A stretch of DNA of 64,000 bases, taken from the NCBI RefSeq assembly GCF_000426845.1, contig NZ_AUGD01000020.1, positions 1 to 64,000 on the forward strand. Direction: 5' to 3'. The stretch is from Bradyrhizobium sp. in8p8 (GTDB lineage: Bacteria; Pseudomonadota; Alphaproteobacteria; Rhizobiales; Xanthobacteraceae). The position numbers were made by a program, and so were the translations under genes. Under the pieces are notes generated by a model. That model worked only from the letters and a program-made list of their open reading frames with translations, was not told where the DNA came from and did no database searches. Positions 60,244 through 64,000 of this stretch are shown one piece after another; position 1 is the first letter of the stretch; every line of letters begins with the position of its first letter.

Positions 60244-60450
60244 TTACTTCTTCTTGGCGCGCGTCTGCGCGGCGACAGTCTTGATCCGAGCGATGTCACG
60301 GCGAGCCTCGCGCAGGCGCGAGGTGTTCTCGAGCTGCCCGGTGGCGCGCTGGAAACGCAGGTTGAAGCGCTCCTTCTTCAGGTTCAGGATGGCGTCATCC
60401 TGCTGGTCGGGGCTCATCGCGCGGATGTCTTCGATCTTCATCTGGGCCAT
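60244..60450 (-). CDS. rpmC: 50S ribosomal protein L29
   Basis: 68 residues, helical: MAQMKIEDIRAMSPDQQDDA and FNLRFQRATGQLENTSRLRE. At the tunnel exit next to L23. The ATG at 60450 is preferred as GGAG is 8 bases upstream; one at 60456 overlaps the rplP stop. Confidence 0.97.
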   Translation of the reverse strand: MAQMKIEDIRAMSPDQQDDAILNLKKERFNLRFQRATGQLENTSRLREARRDIARIKTVAAQTRAKKK

Positions 60451-60455
60451 GGCCA

Positions 60456-60869
60456 TTACTCCGCAATGCGCTCGACGAAGCGCGTCTTGATCGGCAGCTT
60501 GGCCGCCGCCAGGGTCAGCGCCTCACGCGCCGTCTGGGTGTTGACGCCGTCGATCTCGAACAGCACCCGGCCCGGCTTGACGCGCGCGACCCACAATTCC
60601 GGAGAACCCTTGCCGGAGCCCATGCGGACTTCGGCCGGCTTCTTCGACACCGGAACGTCGGGGAACACGCGGATCCAGACGCGGCCGGCACGCTTCATGT
60701 GACGGGTCAGCGCGCGACGGGCGGCTTCGATCTGGCGCGCGGTGACGCGCTCAGGCTCGGTCGCCTTCAGGCCGAACTGCCCGAACGCCAACGTCGCGCC
60801 TGAAGACGCAACGCCGTGGATGCGGCCCTTATGCGCCTTCCGGAACTTCGTTTTCTTAGGTTGCATCAT
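60456..60869 (-). CDS. rplP: 50S ribosomal protein L16
   Basis: 137 residues. MMQPKKTKFRKAHKGRIHGV, then GRVWIRVFPDVPVSKKPAEV and MGSGKGSPELWVARVKPGRV are typical. Contributes to the A-site tRNA contact of the 50S. Confidence 0.98.
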   Translation of the reverse strand: MMQPKKTKFRKAHKGRIHGVASSGATLAFGQFGLKATEPERVTARQIEAARRALTRHMKRAGRVWIRVFPDVPVSKKPAEVRMGSGKGSPELWVARVKPGRVLFEIDGVNTQTAREALTLAAAKLPIKTRFVERIAE

Positions 60870-60899
60870 GGCTTTAAGCCCTCAAATTCCTGTCTGGCT

Positions 60900-61625
60900 C
60901 TAGGCAGCGGCGGTATCGCGGCGCTGACGGCCACCACGATCGCCACTGCCGCCGGTCTCGCCTTCGGCCATTCTCTTGTCCTGGGCCATCGGATCGTGCT
61001 CGAGGATCTCGCCCTTGAAGATCCAGACCTTGACGCCGCAGGTGCCGAAGGTCGTGAAGGCGGTCGCCACGCCGTAATCGATGTCCGCGCGCAGCGTGTG
61101 CAGCGGCACGCGGCCTTCGCGGTACCACTCCATGCGCGCGATTTCCGCACCGCCGAGACGTCCCGAGCAGTTGATGCGGATGCCTTCCGCGCCGAGACGC
61201 ATCGCCGACTGCACGGCGCGCTTCATGGCACGGCGGAACGCCACGCGGCGCTCGAGCTGTTGGGCGATCGACTCGGCCACCAGCGTCGCATCGAGCTCCG
61301 GCTTGCGGATCTCGACGATGTTGATGACGACGTCGGACGAGGTGATGTCCGCGACCTTCTTGCGCAGCTTGTCGATGTCGGCGCCCTTCTTGCCGATCAC
61401 CACGCCCGGACGGGCCGAGTGGATGGTGACGCGGCACTTCTTGTGCGGACGCTCGATCACGATGCGGGCGACGGCCGCCTGCTTGAGCTCCTTGTGCAGG
61501 ATCTCGCGGATCTTGACGTCCTCGTGCAGCAGCTTGCCGTATTCCTGCTTGCCGGCGAACCAGCGGGAATCCCAGGTCCGGTTGATGCCGAGACGCAGAC
61601 CGATCGGATTGATCTTTTGACCCAT
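60900..61625 (-). CDS. rpsC: 30S ribosomal protein S3
   Basis: 241 residues. MGQKINPIGLRLGINRTWDS, KH domain (SARPGVVIGKKGADIDKLRK) and C-terminal domain (GAEGIRINCSGRLGGAEIAR). mRNA entry tunnel. C-terminal tail GETGGSGDRGGRQRRDTAA is Gly/Arg-rich, as in rhizobia. Confidence 0.98.
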   Translation of the reverse strand: MGQKINPIGLRLGINRTWDSRWFAGKQEYGKLLHEDVKIREILHKELKQAAVARIVIERPHKKCRVTIHSARPGVVIGKKGADIDKLRKKVADITSSDVVINIVEIRKPELDATLVAESIAQQLERRVAFRRAMKRAVQSAMRLGAEGIRINCSGRLGGAEIARMEWYREGRVPLHTLRADIDYGVATAFTTFGTCGVKVWIFKGEILEHDPMAQDKRMAEGETGGSGDRGGRQRRDTAAA

Positions 61626-61642
61626 CGTGTTCTCCTGCGCCC

Positions 61643-62029
61643 TTAAGCGGCGGCTTCAGCTTCGACCTGACGAACAATGATCGTCAGCTGCGAAAACGGT
61701 TTGTAGACACGGCCCGAGCGGCCGCGACCGCGGGCGGCGAAGCGCTTCATCACGAGGCCGTTGCCGACGAAGGCCTGCGCCACGACCAGATCGTCGACGT
61801 CGAGGTCGTGGTTGTTCTCGGCATTGGCGATCGCCGATTCCAGGCACTTCTTCACGTCGACCGCGATCCGCTTGCGCGAAAACTGCAGGTCGGCGAGCGC
61901 GGCAGACGCCTTCCGGCCGCGAATGAGCTGGGCAACCAGATTGAGCTTCTGCGGGCTCACCCGCAGCATCCGGGCGACCGCCTTGGCCTCGTTCTCGGCG
62001 AGGCTCCGTTCGCGCTTAGGTTTGCTCAT
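61643..62029 (-). CDS. rplV: 50S ribosomal protein L22
   Basis: 128 residues. AKAVARMLRVSPQKLNLVAQ and the C-terminal GRGRSGRVYKPFSQLTIIVR. Its beta-hairpin reaches into the nascent-chain tunnel. Normal place between rpsS and rpsC. Confidence 0.98.
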   Translation of the reverse strand: MSKPKRERSLAENEAKAVARMLRVSPQKLNLVAQLIRGRKASAALADLQFSRKRIAVDVKKCLESAIANAENNHDLDVDDLVVAQAFVGNGLVMKRFAARGRGRSGRVYKPFSQLTIIVRQVEAEAAA

Positions 62030-62039
62030 CGTTTAATCC

Positions 62040-62318
62040 TCAAGCCTTCTTGGCTTTCTTGTCGCCGGAGTGGCCATGGAAGGTCCGGGTCGGCGAGAAC
62101 TCGCCGAACTTGTGACCGACCATTTCCTCGTTGACGGCCACCGGCACGTGCTTCTGACCGTTGTAGACGCCGAAGGTCAGGCCGACGAACTGCGGCAGGA
62201 TCGTCGAACGACGGCTCCAGATCTTGATGACGTCGTGACGGCCGGACGCGCGCGCGGCATCTGCCTTCTTGAGCAGAGAACCCTCGACGAACGGGCCTTT
62301 CCAGACTGAACGAACCAT
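62040..62318 (-). CDS. rpsS: 30S ribosomal protein S19
   Basis: 92 residues. MVRSVWKGPFVEGSLLKKAD, IKIWSRRSTILPQFVGLTFG and VGHKFGEFSPTRTFHGHSGD are the S19 signatures. Head of the 30S with S13. Confidence 0.98.
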   Translation of the reverse strand: MVRSVWKGPFVEGSLLKKADAARASGRHDVIKIWSRRSTILPQFVGLTFGVYNGQKHVPVAVNEEMVGHKFGEFSPTRTFHGHSGDKKAKKA

Positions 62319-62330
62319 GTCCGGCGTTCC

Positions 62331-63164
62331 TTACTTCTTCCGCTTATGGCGGCTTAGGAGAATGAATTTGTTGGTCGACTTGTTGGTGCGGGTCTTCTTG
62401 CCCTTGGTCGGCTTGCCCCATGGGGTGACCGGATGACGGCCGCCCGAGGTACGACCTTCACCACCGCCGTGCGGATGGTCGATCGGGTTCATCGCAACAC
62501 CGCGGTTGTGCGGGCGCCGGCCCATCCAACGCTTGCGACCGGCCTTGCCGATCGAGGTGTTCATATGATCCGGGTTCGACACCGCGCCGATCGTGCCGCG
62601 GCAGCGGCCGTGCACCAGGCGCTGCTCGCCCGAGTTCAGGCGGATGATGACGTAGTCCTGGTCGCGGCCAACGAGCTGGGCATAGGTGCCGGCAGAACGG
62701 GCGAGCTGGCCGCCCTTCCCGATCTTGACCTCGATATTGTGAATGATCGTGCCGACCGGCATGTTGCCGAGCGGCATAACGTTGCCCGGCTTCACGTCGA
62801 CATAGTTGCCGGCGATGATGGTGTCACCCACGGCCAGGCGCTGCGGCGCCAGGATATAGGCCTGCTCGCCGTCCTGATACTTGATCAGAGCGATGAAGCC
62901 GGTTCGGTTCGGATCGTACTCCAGCCGCTCGACGGTGGCGGGGACGTCGATCTTCTCGCGCTTGAAATCGACGGTACGCAGCGTCTGCTTGTGACCGCCA
63001 CCGCGGAAACGCACGGTGATGCGACCGGTGTTGTTGCGGCCGCCCGAGGACTTCTTGCCCTCAGTGAGTGCCTTGACCGGCTTGCCCTTGTACAGGGCCG
63101 AACGATCGACCATGACCAGCTGGCGCTGGCCCGGCGTCGTGGGATTGAATGTCTTCAGTGCCAT
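62331..63164 (-). CDS. rplB: 50S ribosomal protein L2
   Basis: 277 residues. ALKTFNPTTPGQRQLVMVDR at the start and the conserved GVAMNPIDHPHGGGEG near 225-240, close to the peptidyl-transferase centre. OB and SH3-like domains intact. Confidence 0.98.
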   Translation of the reverse strand: MALKTFNPTTPGQRQLVMVDRSALYKGKPVKALTEGKKSSGGRNNTGRITVRFRGGGHKQTLRTVDFKREKIDVPATVERLEYDPNRTGFIALIKYQDGEQAYILAPQRLAVGDTIIAGNYVDVKPGNVMPLGNMPVGTIIHNIEVKIGKGGQLARSAGTYAQLVGRDQDYVIIRLNSGEQRLVHGRCRGTIGAVSNPDHMNTSIGKAGRKRWMGRRPHNRGVAMNPIDHPHGGGEGRTSGGRHPVTPWGKPTKGKKTRTNKSTNKFILLSRHKRKK

Positions 63165-63176
63165 CGTCGTACGACC

Positions 63177-63479
63177 TTACAGACCGGTGGTCACGTCGAT
63201 CCGGTGGCCCTCTTCGAGGGTCACGATCGCGCGCTTGCTGTTCGACTGCGAACCGAGATTACCGCGGAAGACCTTGGTCTTGCCCTTGCGGACCAGCGTG
63301 TTGACGCTCTTGACCTTGACGTCGAACAGCTTCTCGATCGCTTCCTTAATCTGTGGCTTGGTCGCCTTCGCGGCCACCTTGAACAGCACCTTGTTGTGCT
63401 CAGAGGCGATCGTCGCCTTTTCGGTAACGACCGGCGACAGGATCACGTCGTAGTGGCGAGGCTCGATGTTCTTCGTCAT
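63177..63479 (-). CDS. rplW: 50S ribosomal protein L23
   Basis: 100 residues. HYDVILSPVVTEKATIASEH and LFDVKVKSVNTLVRKGKTKV. At the tunnel exit, docking site for trigger factor and SRP. Its ATG overlaps the rplD stop by 4 bases. Confidence 0.98.
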   Translation of the reverse strand: MTKNIEPRHYDVILSPVVTEKATIASEHNKVLFKVAAKATKPQIKEAIEKLFDVKVKSVNTLVRKGKTKVFRGNLGSQSNSKRAIVTLEEGHRIDVTTGL

Positions 63480-64000
63480 TTGAAGCGCGCCTCCAGCGCA
63501 TCGATGGCGGCCTTGGTCAGAACAAGCTTCTGACGGCGCAGGATGTCATAGACGTTGATGCCCTGGATCGGCAGCACGTCCATGTTCGGGATGTTCCGGG
63601 CGGCAGCGGCAAAACCGTTGTTGAGTTCGGCACCGTCGATGATCAGCGCATTGGTGAGCCCGAGGCCCGAGAAGTGGCCGAGCAGCGCCTTGGTCTTGGC
63701 GGTATCGAGAGCAGCCTTCTCGATCACGACCAGATCGCCGTCCTTGGCCTTGGCCGAGAGCGCGTGCTTGAGCGCAAGGGCGCGGACCTTCTTCGGCAGG
63801 TCTGTGGCGTGCGAACGCACAACCGGACCGAAGGCACGGCCGCCGCCACGGAACTGCGGCACACGGGCCGAGCCATGACGAGCACCGCCGGTGCCCTTCT
63901 GCTTGTACATCTTCTTGCCCGTGCGCCAGATCTCGGCGCGGCCCTTGGCCTTGTGCGTGCCGGCCTGCCGCTTGTTGAGCTGCCACTGCACGCAGCGCGC
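63476..64000 (-). CDS. rplD: 50S ribosomal protein L4 (5' end outside window)
   Basis: C-terminal about 174 codons of L4. The extended loop (KMYKQKGTGGARHGSARVPQ, then FRGGGRAFGPV) lines the nascent-chain tunnel, and the end LVLTKAAIDALEARFK is intact. The N-terminal about 30 residues lie past base 64000. The frame stays open to the window edge; a GTG at 63991 is not the start. Confidence 0.97.
   Translation of the reverse strand, partial: ARCVQWQLNKRQAGTHKAKGRAEIWRTGKKMYKQKGTGGARHGSARVPQFRGGGRAFGPVVRSHATDLPKKVRALALKHALSAKAKDGDLVVIEKAALDTAKTKALLGHFSGLGLTNALIIDGAELNNGFAAAARNIPNMDVLPIQGINVYDILRRQKLVLTKAAIDALEARFK

Overview
The window is about 64 kb of high-GC chromosomal DNA from an alphaproteobacterium, most likely Bradyrhizobium or a close relative in the Nitrobacteraceae. 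This rests on the gene families (GCG_CRPN-type secreted protein, DUF3775, host-attachment protein, secreted ClpP-like proteins, Tat-exported small proteins), on coding style, and on intergenic inverted repeats of types common in that group. No insertion sequence, prophage, integrase or CRISPR array was seen. One tRNA gene, tRNA-Arg(UCG), is present; there is no rRNA gene.

Layout. 1-9.5 kb: a non-coding or degenerate start, a hypothetical protein, a 1-Cys peroxiredoxin, a CPD photolyase, a histone H1-like Lys-rich protein, an EamA exporter, small secreted proteins, a host-attachment protein, a DUF3775 protein and an AraC regulator. 9.5-15 kb: tRNA-Arg, two membrane-anchored unknowns, a VOC protein, a GrlR-like protein and a large orphan sensor kinase. 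15-24.3 kb: a minus-strand acyl-CoA metabolism block (Nudix, DapA-like, SDR, MaoC, Zn-ribbon/OB, thiolase) followed by a very large indolepyruvate:ferredoxin oxidoreductase. 24.7-35.2 kb: TRIC channel, a small cluster (ICL/PEPM-like, ABM, NIPSNAP) facing an ArsR-like regulator, an alpha/beta hydrolase, GST, a carboxyltransferase (PccB type) and a class D beta-lactamase. 35.2-48.9 kb: a stand-alone FlhB C-terminal homologue with a FliK-like protein, ATP12 chaperone, RluA-type pseudouridine synthase, a HigBA toxin-antitoxin pair, RarA, a Deg protease, a porin, an HxlR regulator facing its likely target oxidoreductase, a ClC channel, a broken DUF1330 gene and an SDR. 49.1-64 kb: the S10-spc-alpha ribosomal protein operon, read on the minus strand from rplD (cut by the window end) to rplQ and closed by a strong terminator.

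The most unusual part is inside the ribosomal operon. Normal secY is followed, with 4-base overlaps, by a second, divergent SecY-like gene. That protein lacks the plug segment and the invariant Arg of the IRPG motif. It is followed in turn by an adenylate kinase carrying an extra C-terminal tail of about 92 residues, around 40% Lys/Arg, like histone H1. The three genes look translationally coupled. A free-standing H1-like protein is also encoded near the photolyase gene.

Most coding starts were chosen by family alignment and ribosome-binding-site position. All functional calls are by reading sequence motifs; no database search was run.
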